DNA of 64,000 nucleotides from Pomphorhynchus laevis. Its lineage: Eukaryota; Acanthocephala; Palaeacanthocephala; Echinorhynchida; Pomphorhynchidae. This document shows positions 9,651-23,300 of this stretch, one piece after another. The stretch spans positions 104,286 to 168,285 of the forward strand of contig WNNJ02002244.1 in assembly GCA_012934845.2 (NCBI GenBank), in the 5' to 3' direction. A program made the translations under genes and the position numbers. Under the pieces are notes generated by a model, which saw nothing but the letters and a program-made list of their open reading frames with translations, did no database searches and was not told where the DNA came from. The stretch's first letter is position 1. The number at the start of each line of letters is the position of its first letter.

Positions 9651-11133
9651 GTATGTTTATTGTGATTTGTGTGATTTGTTTAAGTATTTAACAATCAAGA
9701 CAATTTTAGCTAGTTGTAAGAGTTTTAATAACTAAGACTTATTTAAACGTGACTTATTTTATCATTATTATTTTAATAATAATGATAACTTTATCAAAAA
9801 TGAAAAAATTAATAATAATGATAACTTTATCGAAAAAGCCAACTTAACAATTCAAAAGGAATTAATATATAATAAGATGCATTTAATATGTAGTAATGAA
9901 TGTCTGAAAATAATGCTCCAAACTTTAATTCAATATTAAATAAATTTCGTCAAAAAGATAAAATGTTATTGCCCAAATAAATGCTTAATAAATTATTAAA
10001 GTACACGAATACTAATTAATAATGTATTTAATATAGCAGTTAAATTAATTGTACATAGGTTATGCTGTAAAATCATGATAATCCTGGCATATACATCCAT
10101 ATCTCCATTGCCACGACAATGAGAAGTTATCTAGAGACCGCGATAGAATTCAATCTTGTTTTAAACCGCAAGAATAGTAAATAGTAAATTTGCATGAACG
10201 TTATAAAAAGCAAGAGTTTGCTAGGAAATGTAAGAATTTAGAATGGGCAAATTGCAAGATGTAAAAGATCAATAAAAGGCGCTCACACTTAACTGTAAAG
10301 AGAAAAACAAATTTAAATTTTCTAATTACAACTTGTTCTCGGATTTAATTAATTTAATGTAATGTAATTGTACGCAACTGATTTGTAAATAATTGTTAAA
10401 TTATTACAATTTTTAAATTGTGTAAAACATTACATTTTCTAACTTTTTATTCTGTAATTCACCATTCAATTTTCTAATGTCGATATTACATATCAAGCAT
10501 ATTCCATATAATCTAGATTATAAAATTTCATGATTATCCCGGCCAATATATTTCCCAATATCAATGATTCACATGTAGTCGCTTTTATAGCTAAAGATCC
10601 TAGATATATATGAACTCTACATCAAAAAATCGATACATTTAAACTTTTGCATATTAAGCAAGAAACCTTGTTTTCACGCTTTTAATAAATCGAGCACTGG
10701 ATGAGATTGACATAACTATACATTTTAATTGATTTAGATTGCTACTGAAACTGGTCGAAAGTAGGGCATAAAGAGTTACAAATGTGGTGTACTTGGGATA
10801 TGTCAGAACTCAATTATATTGCTTAAGGCCCATTAATCAAATAATAAGGTATCTTATCTCAAGGTATTTATCGATTTCTTGTCACTTAGAGCTGAGCAAT
10901 TCTGACAGTGGCCCAATCAAATGGTGTTTATGCTTTTCAGTCGGGATTTGATTTCATTTCCTTGTAATTTTCAAATAACAATTTGGACTGTAAAATAATA
11001 CGAGAATATCTTCCATATTCAGGAAGTCGGACACCAATTCATAAGAGAATATTATCCGCAAATTATATTTGGTTAGATTTTCCTATTTTCAAACTAACCA
11101 TATCAACCTTATAATAGATTATTCAAAGTTATT
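9651..11133. other. AT-rich spacer between LINE A and the E-Syt 3' end
   Basis: No frame or RNA was seen. The E-Syt 3' UTR probably reaches into the right part, from the minus-strand stop at 11245 leftwards. Confidence 0.45.
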
Positions 11134-11139
11134 TTTATT
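11134..11139 (-). terminator. Possible poly-A signal of E-Syt
   Basis: AATAAA on the minus strand, about 105 nt after the E-Syt stop codon. In DNA this AT-rich such hexamers are common, so this is only the best-placed candidate. Confidence 0.4.
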
Positions 11140-11244
11140 AAAATCAATTAAATCTTAATTAGGAGTTCTATATTTAAAAATTGTTAATCGAATGAACATA
11201 TGCGTATAAAAAGCATAATAAAAGCACGAAAGCTAATCTTATTA

Positions 11245-11391
11245 TTACTGGTCGGTAGCAGTACTGAGATTTGAATCATCCGGCAACGACGAATAATCAG
11301 CGTGTATATCTTTGTTATTTTCATCGTGTGTAATTTTAAGTTTGAATTTGTTCGCTGATTCGTTCCTGTTCGATTTACTTGGCATCAAAAT
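11245..11391 (-). CDS. Esyt: E-Syt exon 17 (last), C-terminal tail
   Basis: Acceptor CTTAG, then ILMPSKSNRNES and a polar, acidic/Ser-rich tail ending in STATDQ and TAA. Phase 0. It follows directly on the last C2B strand, so no third C2 domain is encoded. Confidence 0.85.
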   Translation of the reverse strand: MLMPSKSNRNESANKFKLKITHDENNKDIHADYSSLPDDSNLSTATDQ

Positions 11392-14300
11392 CTAAGTAGA
11401 AATATATTTAATTTTAATGATTATCAATTATAATATCTGATTTATTAATATAAGCGTCTTATTAATATATTTTTTATTTAACAGAATTTTTGAGATAAAC
11501 GTTTCATGATTTATTCTAATTATAAAATCATATTTACCATATGATTGTTAGTAACCCAGTTTTAGTAGAGGATTGTTCAAAACATTTTTAAGGGGAAAAC
11601 AATGTTTTCAAATAGTAAAAAAATTGTAATTTTTAAGAATTTATTGGCCTCAAACGAACTCATATAATCAAGTTTATATTTCCAAGGGTTTCTTTCTCGT
11701 ATAACCGTAAAACTAAACAAAATATATAAATATCTAATAATTCATTAAAATCAAGTTTATATTTCCAAGGGTTTCTTTCTCGTATAACCGTAAAACTAAA
11801 CAAAATATATAAATATCTAATAATTCATTAAAATCAAGTTTATATTTCCAAGGGTTTCTTTCTCGTATAACCGTAAAACTAAACAAAATATATAAATCTC
11901 TAATAATAATTCATTAAAATCAAGTTTATATCTTCAAGGGTTTCTTTCTCGTATAACCGTAAAACTAAACAAAATATATAAATCTCTAATAATAATTCAT
12001 TAAAATCAAGTTTATATCTTCAAGGGTTTTTTCTCGTATAACCGTAAAACTAAACAAAATATATAAATCTCTAATAATAATTCATTAAAATCAAGTTTAT
12101 ATCTTCAAGGGTTTCTTCTCTAATAATAATTCATTAAAATCAAGTTTATATCTTCAAGGGTTTTTTCTCTAATAATTCATTAAAATCAAGTTTATATTTC
12201 CAAGGGTTTCTTTCTCGTTAAACTGTTTATTAATGGTTAATGAACAGAATGTTAATAAAAACATCAGAAGATTTACGTAGCGAATACGTAGTGAAAATAA
12301 TCTTTTTTAATTGTTTTATATAATTAAACCCTACCCGCATTGATAGGTGTATAAATATTGTCGAATTGCTGCTTTGTTGATGCGCAATGGTAGACAAAGT
12401 GAAAGTTTTTTCTAATTCTAAATTTGGAGCTTGATATATACTTCTAAGAGGGATGCGGACAAGGCCTATCGTTGAATCAGTCTTTTGATCTTCAACCTGC
12501 AATTGAAAATAAATGTCGCTTCAATCAATAAATTAATTACAATATTGCAACTATATGATGACTTAACGAAACGTTCGATGAAAAATCAAATCGTGTATTT
12601 AAATAATTTAAAGAATTTACACATTTAATTCTGTATCAGAAAAATATGCAGTCAACTGTTTTGCTTTAAACTTTAAATATGCAATTTTTAAAAGTCTGTA
12701 ATGTTTAAGACATATTTAATAAAACATTTTCTATAATTATATTTGTCAAATATACAAAAGAATCCTACAGATTTTCAAACTTGATTTGAAGTCTATAATG
12801 ATTTCTTAAGATTCTGGGCGATTGTGCTCAGAACGCCATCCGCGAAAGCATCTAGACGTCATTCGAGCAAGTTTAATCGATAGTTTGGATCTACAAGCTT
12901 TTAAAGTAGTAGAAAATCAGTTCAATTTTATGATGTCGTATTTTAATGCAATTGAACGGAACAGTAACTAACAAGAGAATAACTAAATACATATGATAAT
13001 CAAATAAATAGTTTTCTATTTGTTTTCGAGAATTCAAGAACTCACTGATTTTAGAGTAGGAAATATCAATTCAATTTTAAGATGTGGTATCTTAATGCAA
13101 TTGAACGGAGCAGTAACTAACAGGGGAACAACTAAATAGATATCATCATCAAATAAATAGTTTTCTATTTGTTTTCGAGAATTCAAGAACTCACTGATTT
13201 TAGAGTAGAAAAACTAAATACATATGATAATCAAATAAATAGTTTTCTATTTGTTTTCGAGAATTCAAGAACTCACTGATTTTAGAGTAGGAAATATCAA
13301 TTCAATTTTAAGATGTGGTATCTTAATGCAATTGAACGGAGCAGTAACTAACAGGGGAACAACTAAATAGATATCATCATCAAATAAATAGTTTTCTATT
13401 TGTTTTCGAGAATTCAAGAAATCACAGATTTTAGAGTAGAAAAAATCAGTTCAATTTTATGATGTGGTATTTTAATGCGATTGAACGGATCAGTAAGGAA
13501 CACGAGTATAATCAAAGACATGATCAGTGAAATCAATAGAATAGCGAAATTGTTTGGTTACGATAACGTGTTATATAAGGCATTTTATTTGTTATTCATC
13601 AAATAACGAATTAATAGCATCAAATAACAATTTAATATTGCCTTATTAAATTTATCTGAGATAGCAATAATTTAGACTGTTGTGCCATATTTGATTATGT
13701 TATATAATCGAAAATAATTGATTATAAATTATCATTTAATAAGAAATTTTGATTGCAATCATTTTTGAAAATAGCTAATTTATTAAGGTAAGTAGAAAGT
13801 AGATTTTTTAATCTAGGATACTTAATTATATAATCATTTAGTTATTTTCTATTATAATTAAATTCGTATCACCTTGATTGACAGATAATTGGAATCGGGA
13901 TGTTTGATTAGAAACTGTTCCACGTGAGCAAAATGTGGATTAGTAGTATTTAGAAAGACACGTGTTTTTACAGTATACTGCTCAATCCTGAATACACAGT
14001 ATGGATTTGGTTCAGTGAAATTTGATCCTTTCTTCTTAACTCTCTAAGGAAATAATTTAATACTAATTTCCATTCTTCAATCACATCACCTGCAAATTAC
14101 TTGCTGCTCCTACAAATACCATCAAAATCGCTTTTGGTAATTTATCATCATTCTTCGATAGCTATAAATACCATATATGCAGATATTGAGGCAACAAATC
14201 ACACATTTATTTAAACTATGCAAATTTTTAATAATTTTTCTAAGCAATGTTTTTTAATTGCTTAAAAAATTAATATTAAAATTAAAATTAAAAAATTTAA

Positions 14301-17300
14301 TTAATTTACCGAAATAAGTTTATTTTAAGTGTTTCATAATTTTATAATTCTTAGCCATCAACTGTCTCTCTAAGACAGAGTTAATGCCTTAAAGATATAT
14401 TAGCTAATAAGACATTTATAATGTAAACTTTTATATAAAAATTACCTTTTGATTTTTCGTTTTAATATAATCAAATCTTTGAACAAAGATTTAATTTAAT
14501 TAATTAAATTTTTAATAATTTAATAATTTTATTTTAACAATATATTTTCAAATTAAATTACATTTTAAATTAATAATTTTTATTATTTATAATTATTTTA
14601 TTATTACAGGATTGTAGTCTTCAACACTGAGGCATTTTCTTCCTTCAAAAAAGCGGCAACCGATTGATCGCTTAGGCACTCGAATATGCAAGCGGCATTG
14701 CCTCGCTGAACAGCTACTCTAAATCGCTGCCCGAGAAAAGCCATTGATCAAATTTCAACTTTGGTCCCGGATATCATCTTTCCTATCTCTTCAAATAAAA
14801 TACGAGGCTTCCTTGTCCACAATTCCCAAAGACTCAACGGTTATTGGAACGAATGTATAGATCCTATTATCGATCTCGTTGTACTTTTCCTTCTTGCATT
14901 CTGCAAAAACGGCTACCTCACCAGTCCGAACGACTGCTTTATCATCGTAACTCGCCGTTAGAGGGTAAAAATGTTGGCAATATCAGACTTTAGGACTTCG
15001 CCATAATGCTTTAATGACGGACAGGAAGAGCAAGGAGCGTAGTGTAGCAGATGAGAAATCTTTGGTATGCTGAAGCTATATAGCAACAGTAACAACGCTT
15101 CCTGTCTAGATAGATCAACCATTCGTTTGACAGTGTTCTGGATAAGCGACACACATTGATTCAAGGTTCCATCGAGCCCCAAATCGCCACCTACCGGAGT
15201 TTCCAAGATGACAGCGTCGTTGGTATCAGTCAGAATGCATTCAGGAATCAAGTCCAACAATCGAATTTGATCCTAAGGGTCACGGGTTATTAACGCCGAC
15301 GTTTGAAGATTTAACGTCAGTTCAATTCTCGTCCCCGGATAGAATATTTTAGCTACATCCGAATAAATCGTATCTAAGTCACCCCAAAAATACAATTGTC
15401 AAGATACCATGCGGAAAACGGTGACTAGCAGAGTCTGACGGAATTATTGATGTGCCCGTAATAAGATGACTATCGACACTGTAGCACATGTTGATGAACG
15501 GCAGGTAAGCTGGTAGCTTCCTGTGAACCGTGTCAATCATATGGCCGCGGTTGACCTGGTATACGCGTTATGAAAGCCCAACTTGGCAAGCGCAAGTCCA
15601 CGGACTAAAGCGTTTGCGATAAAGTATCTGGACGCGTGAGTCACAGCTTCAACTCATCGTGGTATTCCAAAGACAAATTGTCGGGGCACGAACTAACCTA
15701 GAATATCACTTGATGCCCAACGTGTGACAATCTAAGCTACCAAACGACGCAGCGTACAGCCCACCGCAATCAGGTGAATACCGCCATGAGGTTTCTGTAA
15801 TGCCATCATTTTAGCGCCGCAAAAAAATTTCTTATAAATTCCGGCGTACAATCTTTTAGGACGACGGTGATGAATTCGACCAATTATTGAACTAGGCGAT
15901 AACCTGAACGGCCGCACGAGGGACCAGTAAGGTCTTTTAGATGCAGTGGACTGATACCATCCAATCCACTTGAGGAAGCATTGGAAAAAAAGCGAAGAGT
16001 TGACAACACGATGTCTGTAGAAACAACATGGAAGGCATAAGGTGGTATACTCTGAATTTGAACTTGCGTATGTGTCCCGCCTAATTGGTTAGTTCGTGGC
16101 GGGTGTTTGAACGACAGTTCTGACAAACTCGATCGTCGAATTGCATTATTCCGTCGTTGCTGCTCATTAATCTGATTGCACCGTAAGCACCGCAGTCTTC
16201 AAGGTTTTCCAAATCTCTGCAACAAATATTTCTATTGGCCTCGCGACATTCTACTTTAGTTCGGTTGAAAAGTCTGGTCGCACTTTCGCGCTATAACATT
16301 AACAACTGACCAGCATGTCGTATCAACAAATTTGATACAGGCCTTTTTGATCTTCTGAGACAAACTGAGATTGCCCATTTCCTCAGTTATTAAACGCACG
16401 CTAATAACCATTCTAGCGAACAGCAACAGTTGGATCCAAGCATCTAACCTCTGGTAGTTCCTCGCAATATCAGCCAGTGTGCTCTCAATAAACTAGGTAT
16501 ATCAATGCTCTCCTAAAATTGTGTTGTCAGCCTGAGCATCAAGTGATGTTGAATTATTTATGGAAGTAGGAGTTTGACCAAAACCGGGGCAACCGGGAGA
16601 AGGGCCATGACTGGGCAAAAAGTAGTCAGGTTTTTGACCAAAACCTGACTGGGCACGTCATTCTCTCGTGTAAGATGCCGAACAACTAGCATGAGATAAT
16701 TTTCAACTGGATGTAATAATTGTTAATAATTGTAATTATTATTGTAATAATTTCAACTGTAATTTTCAACTGTATGCAACGAGATTGTATTATTTGTCTT
16801 CGCTTGATATTCGTCAAATGTATATATTATAGTAGTCAATTGATATTCGACAATTTATATTCGCTTGATATTCGTCAATTGTAATTGACGATTTATATTC
16901 GCTTGGTATTAGTCAATTGATATTTGTCCAATTTAATAAAATCGTGTATTTTATCTTAATTAGTTATAAGCAAGAAACTTTTAACGGTATTTATTATAAC
17001 CAAGACAATTTTTTTACAAGGTATAACCAAGACAATTTTTTAAATTAGTGAAATTTAAATTTTATATGATCAATTGCTGTAAACTTGAACTTTTATATCA
17101 AATAAGAAACCTCAATTAATTAATTATTTAATCCTTAATTAAATAATTAAGATTTAGTTAAATTTAATTAAATGGTATCTTGTGTATTATAAGCAAAATC
17201 TACCCTATGATTTTCTCAAAATTAATCAATGAATTATTTTATTAATTTCTATTTTTCGAATATCGGATTTATTAAGTCGTACTAATTGCTAAACATTTAA

Positions 17301-20300
17301 GCAATTGATACAACTTAATTATTCTTAGCTTACTTGTGTCGATGAGCTCATAGATTTACTTTGCACCGCACGCAACCAATTAGCTTCGAGATATAATTCA
17401 CCTGAGGTTGCATTTTCCAAAACCATCCACTTAATATTTAAATATATTTTCAAGTTTAATATTTGCTAAAATGATTTACACGTTCAATTGATCCTTTCAC
17501 AATAATTTCTTCTATCGTAAGAGTACAGCTAAACTCAAAAATATTTCAAATAAATTAAAGAATAAACATATCTAAAAGCCATTGGTGATTGTAAGCAATT
17601 AAATTTCAAAATAATAAATAAATGTTTAATTTATTTAAATTTATAAGTAGAAAATATTACGTTTTTTAGATTTACATTTTATTGCTTCTTTAATTTAGTA
17701 ATTAACTATTTAAATTTTATGATCTTTAAATAATTTATAATATTTTTATTAAGACTTAATAATTCAATTTTTATTCTATAATTTTCAAACGATTATACTT
17801 TTTATGATTACTTCGTAAATTTAAACTAAAGAATAAACATATCAAAGGCGCACAATAAAAAATATTAAAGATACAAATACTAAAAATATAAATTAAAAAT
17901 TTTAAATTTTAAAATTAATATTAAAATTTTTAAAACTTTCAAAGAAATTAAGTCAGTATACATTATAATAAAAATAATATAATAATTTGTTATATGAATA
18001 TAATATGATATTATAAACCCCATATTTCAAATTGACAATTAACTTTTTTATATTCATTATATTGTCAATTTTGGATTAAAAATTAGCATCAATTACATAA
18101 AAAAATGTTATTGTCATGTAGCATTAAAAATTTTATAATAAAAATTTATTAAAATGTCATTAAAATTCTATTAATAAAAATTTTATTTTCACAATAATTT
18201 ATTCTATCGTAAGCGTACAGCTAATTCAAAAATATTGTAACGCTTATATTATAATTGACAAGATTATAATATAATCTTGTCAATTAATCTTCTCAGATTA
18301 ATTGACAATTAATCTGAGAAGTTATTTATTAATGCCCACTGCAGCATCTCGGCCTGGGGCTGAAAGCAAAACATACAATAATTACATGAATTGAAAACAA
18401 AATAGTTATATTAGCCACGAGTGGTAGATAGATTATACTTGTAGGATCATTTCCTTTGACTTTAACACGATTTTATAGCATCAGACCATATTTAAATATT
18501 GATCGATTATGTTATCATCTACAGGCAGTGAATCGATTTTACGAAGTGGAATTGTCGAAAGAATGGGACAAGAGAAAACATGGGAGATAGGTGGACATTG
18601 TAGATTACAAAATTTACAGCGACAGAATATTAAAAGATCATGACATGGAATGTGAATGGAGAACAGCTTGTCATGATAACCGTGAAGTGAAAATGCTTTT
18701 TTCAAAATAATTTCTATCGTAAGCGTACAGCTAATTCAAAAATATTGTGACGCTTATATTATAATTGACAAGTTCACAAGTCGCTTTCCCTGAAATAACT
18801 GGAATTACCAACCGACGCATCTATTTAATTAAAAACATTCCGCTAAAATTGCTTTGTGCGAAAATTGCTCCAATAATTGTGGTCCCACAACCGATTAAGC
18901 TAACAGAGTTTTGTAGACATTAATTATTTTAATTCAATTGCCAATTGAGTATTCTATTTATCATGAGAGAGTATAACGAGGTATTTAGCGACAAAACTCA
19001 AGACCTTAGCATATGTGCTTCGTCTCCCCAATCTATCTGCTTCTGCCAGACTAGTTCTCTCAAAGGAATATTGGAGCACTAGATATAGGTTCCCACTGGG
19101 GAAGTATAGGGCAAGCATTGCTTTCCTTAATCTTGCCCATTCTTCCTTCCGGAAGATATTCAAGAAGGAGAAGTTCGTGTGTTGGAGGGATAGTGCATTG
19201 GGTTGGATTGGTAATATAGGTCTTGATAAAGTTTTGGAAGAGTCACTATCCCTACATAATTATGGAGCCACTCAATCACCTCAGCCAATCCCGCCTTGGG
19301 GATACTTCAGAAGTAGGGATTTATCTGTCACAGATATCCTTAACTCCTGGGGGCCTCTTCCGGGCACCTCCAAATCCGTCGCTCCACTCTCTTCTCGTGT
19401 CTGTCAGCTTTTGACAGCTGATTCAGAAGAGAAGTGACTGTAACAATGCTATCAGCCGCCTCATCTGATGTGGCCGGCATCAACATTAGTAGACGTATAT
19501 TTCTAACTAAGAAAAATCCGGTCTCATGTCCTAAAGACCTGCAACCCATTTCGATTCAAAATTCCCTCGTATCGATCTACGAAAAAGCGCTTGCGCCTAG
19601 AATCCGCGATCATTTAAGCTAACAGAGTTTTGTAGACTAATTATTTTAATTCAATTTCTAGTTGAGTATTCTATTTATTACGAGAGAGTATAACGTGGTC
19701 GTTAGCATATCGAATTAATTAAACCTTTAGAGATATTCTCTCTATTTCGGTGTAAGGGCAATTATAATAATATCATAGACTTGACGGATTAATATTTTAT
19801 AAATGATCAAAATCTGATTTTTATCATGAAATTGTATTTACATAAATTTTAAATTTTTGAATACTTTATTTATTATTTATTATTACAGTGTAATTATTAT
19901 TTATTTATTATTTAAGTGTTTTGTGATATACCATTTTATGACAGGAGTAATGTATTTGTAATTAATGATACATTAAATAAAATCATGTTCGAGCATCAGA
20001 CTTATCACGACATAACTTCTTTTTATGATTTAGTAATTGTTTAATTGGTCATGAGTGGACTAAAATATGATTACAAGTATGTTAACAGAATCAACAGAGC
20101 AATTTCTAACCGGGAAATCCGTGTGGTGGCTGATTTAAATCAACCATGTCAAGACATAATCAATTATGGCATGATTTAAGTGTTTGAATATGAAATTGGT
20201 CGATCGTTCATGGCATGGTATGTGAATTTTGTCTGATTAATAGTACGACTGAATAATAAACAGAACTTTTGCTTATATTTTTTTAATATCGTATAGCTAG

Positions 20301-23300
20301 TGGCCGCAATGGGTTATGTCTCGCATTATGCAACTATACTATAACAATTAGTCATTGCATATTTAGAATGCATAATATGTTATAAGATAATACCACAGAT
20401 GTTTTTACATATTTGATTAACAAATTAAAAACTTACTTATATCGATGTGATGTATTTTACAAATACGAGCGAAATATGAAAAATAGTATTTTATTGATCC
20501 TGCTCCAAAATTAAAATTTAATAAATTGATCAAAATTATTTATTTTTAGTTAATCAATAATTAATAATAAGTAAGTTATATAGTTCAGTAAGTGTTAATA
20601 AGTAAATAAAATTGACATGTTGTTAGATACCTTCCAAGATAATCATCTTCTCCAGGATCCTCATCTCTAAGTTCGAAAAGTATTTGGTCACGCTCATTTT
20701 CATTCACAATAATGTTTACCCGTTCATCCCATTCGGGGTTTGATGTGTTTGACTTTACTGATGTACGAAAAATTAGAGCACCGTTAACTAAATGTGCATG
20801 CGATTGAATTAAAATCAGAACATCACTATTTACGCAGATAAGTTCTTTAGTTTATTTAAAAGGAATTAGAGAACAAATGTAAATTAATAAAATAGTAGAA
20901 ATCACGATGACAAGATATCAATTTATATTTCAGTTTCAACTATTACACCATTTCCAAAAACTATACAAACGAATAAATATATTGACCAAATTATATACAA
21001 CTTTTTTCTATATTTTCCCAAAGAATGTTAGCAAAAGTAAGCAAAATATTATATAATTTTTCCTTCATTATTAGATAAAAAATAATTTTAGGAAAGAAGA
21101 ATTTAAAATAGAATTTACACAATGATATAATAATTACAACACAATGATATAATTAGAAAAGGTGAACAAACGCTGCGACCGTGGTCCCTTAGGAGGAAGG
21201 ATGACTTCATGTCTGGGATCATACGTGTGCCAACTCAGCCCCCTTCAACGTAACACGCTCCTCTATGGAACAAGAATATTGGCGTTAGGCACAGAGGCAC
21301 GAAAGCGGTAAAAATATGCGTGACTCAATAAAACGTACACGAAGTTTGTAGCCGTCACAATCGAAACGTTTGACAGTCTCGACAAGGATAGAACCGATTT
21401 CCTGACCGGAAAGCGATTAAATATTATCTACAATGGCTGGCGAGCAACAACCTTTTTATTTCAACGCATAAGGGCGGCGATCTATTTGAAATTTAATAAC
21501 TTAAAATTTTAAAAGTTAAAAGATATAGGCTTGCTTTCTAAATATTATTGATCGAATTGTAACTTCTAGCTTTACAATAAACGAATAAAAGAAATATTAA
21601 TGATATTTGTTTGTATTAATGGCATTGCGTCATGACCGACACACGTAATCAGGCTAATTAGGTATGCAGTGATCAAATCTAAAGTCTGGTAAATATTTGC
21701 TGAGTATTTTAGTTTCGGGAGTGGAAATTAACAGCGAGCATTGAAGACTTCAAAAACAGAAGAGCCGTCACTGAAACAGACTATCAAATGCTCGATACGC
21801 GATTGCACATGTGACATATGCTAAGTAACGTATTTAGAGATCAAAGGACGACGTCCGCAGGATACAATCCGAACTCATATTCTAAAACATTTCGCTAGTC
21901 ACCATTGTTTGACTTAAGTCCATAAAGTTACAGCACTTTCTTCTCTGGCACAAATGCATTCTTTGCAAAATATCGTTGTTTTATTGTGTGTACATCATCC
22001 GCTTGTTGATTGAGATACACTTTAGAAAAATGTGGTATATCTTTCGGATTGTACGTCATTGGAACTGTCGATCTGTAACTGTCGATCTGTAACTGTCGAT
22101 CTGTAACTGTCGATCTGTAACTGTCGATCTGTAACTGTCGATCTGTAACTGTCGATCTGTAACTGTCGATCTGTAACTGTCGATCTGTAACTGTCGATCT
22201 GTAACTGTCGATCTGTAACTGTCGATCTGTAACTGTCGATCTGTAACTGTCGATCTGTAACTGTCGATCTGTAACTGTCGATCTGTAACTGTCGATCTGT
22301 AACTGTCGATCTGTAACTGTCGATCTGCAACTGTCGGTCTGTAAGTGTCGATCTGGAACTGTCTATCTGTAACTGTCGATCTGGAACTGTCTATCTGTAA
22401 CTGTCGATCTGGAACTGTCGATCTGGAACTGTCGATCTGGAACTGTCGATCTGGAACGGTCGATCTGTAATTGTCGATATGTAACTGTCGATATGTAACT
22501 GTCTATCTGTAACTGTCGATCTGTAACTGCCGATCTGTAACTGCCGATCTGTAACTGCCGATCTGTAACTGTCGATCTGTAGTGGTTGATCTGGAAATTA
22601 AGATCTGGAACTGTCGATCTGTAGTTGTTGATCTGGAAATTAAGATCTGGAACTGTCGATCTGGAAATGCCGAATTGGAACTCTCGATCTGGAAAAGCCG
22701 ATTTAGAGCTGTCGATCTGGACTTGTCTGTCTGAAAGTGTTTATCTGGAACTGACGATCTGGAACTGTTGATCTGAAACTGTTTATTTGGAACTGTCGAC
22801 TTGAAACTGTCGATCTGGGACTGTCGATATGGAGCTGTCGATTCGGAAGCTGTTGATCTGGAGCTGTCGATCTGGATCTGTCGATCTGGATCTGTCGATC
22901 TGGATCTGTCGATCTGGATCTGTCGATCTGGATCTGTCGATCTGGATCTGTCGATCTGAATCTGTCTATCTGGATCTGTCGATCTGGAGCTGTTGATCTG
23001 GAGCTGTCGATCTGGAACTGTCAATCCGGAACTGTCGATCTGAAACTGCCGATCTGTGACTGTTGATCTGGAACAGTCAATCTGGAACTGTCGATATAAT
23101 TGAACTCTCGATATACAAATGTCGTTCTGAAAATGTCGATATATAATTGTCGACATAAAGCTGTTGACATGGAACTGTCAATATAGAACTGTCGATATAG
23201 AACTGTAGATCTAGAACTGTAGATCTGGAAGCGTCAACCTGAAACTGTAAATCTGGAACTTTCGATCTAGAAGTGTCTATCTGGAACTGTCGTTATAGAA

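Larger units (their letters stand above)
18895..19698. repeat. Retroelement fragments between ~83-bp direct repeats
   Basis: The direct repeats are 18895-18976 and 19614-19698 (TTAAGCTAACAGAGTTTTGT, then TTCAATT and GAGTATTCTATTTAT). They bracket about 640 bp of GC-richer DNA with open frames on both strands and an RT fragment at its right end. This is too long for a target-site duplication. A tandem duplication or repeat-mediated insertion is more likely. Confidence 0.7.

Noticed and set aside
22022-23156. Long open frames of 102 and 217 codons on the minus strand
   Set aside because: They merely translate the 14-bp minisatellite in three rotating frames, giving a 14-residue repeat. No start context or non-repeat domain.
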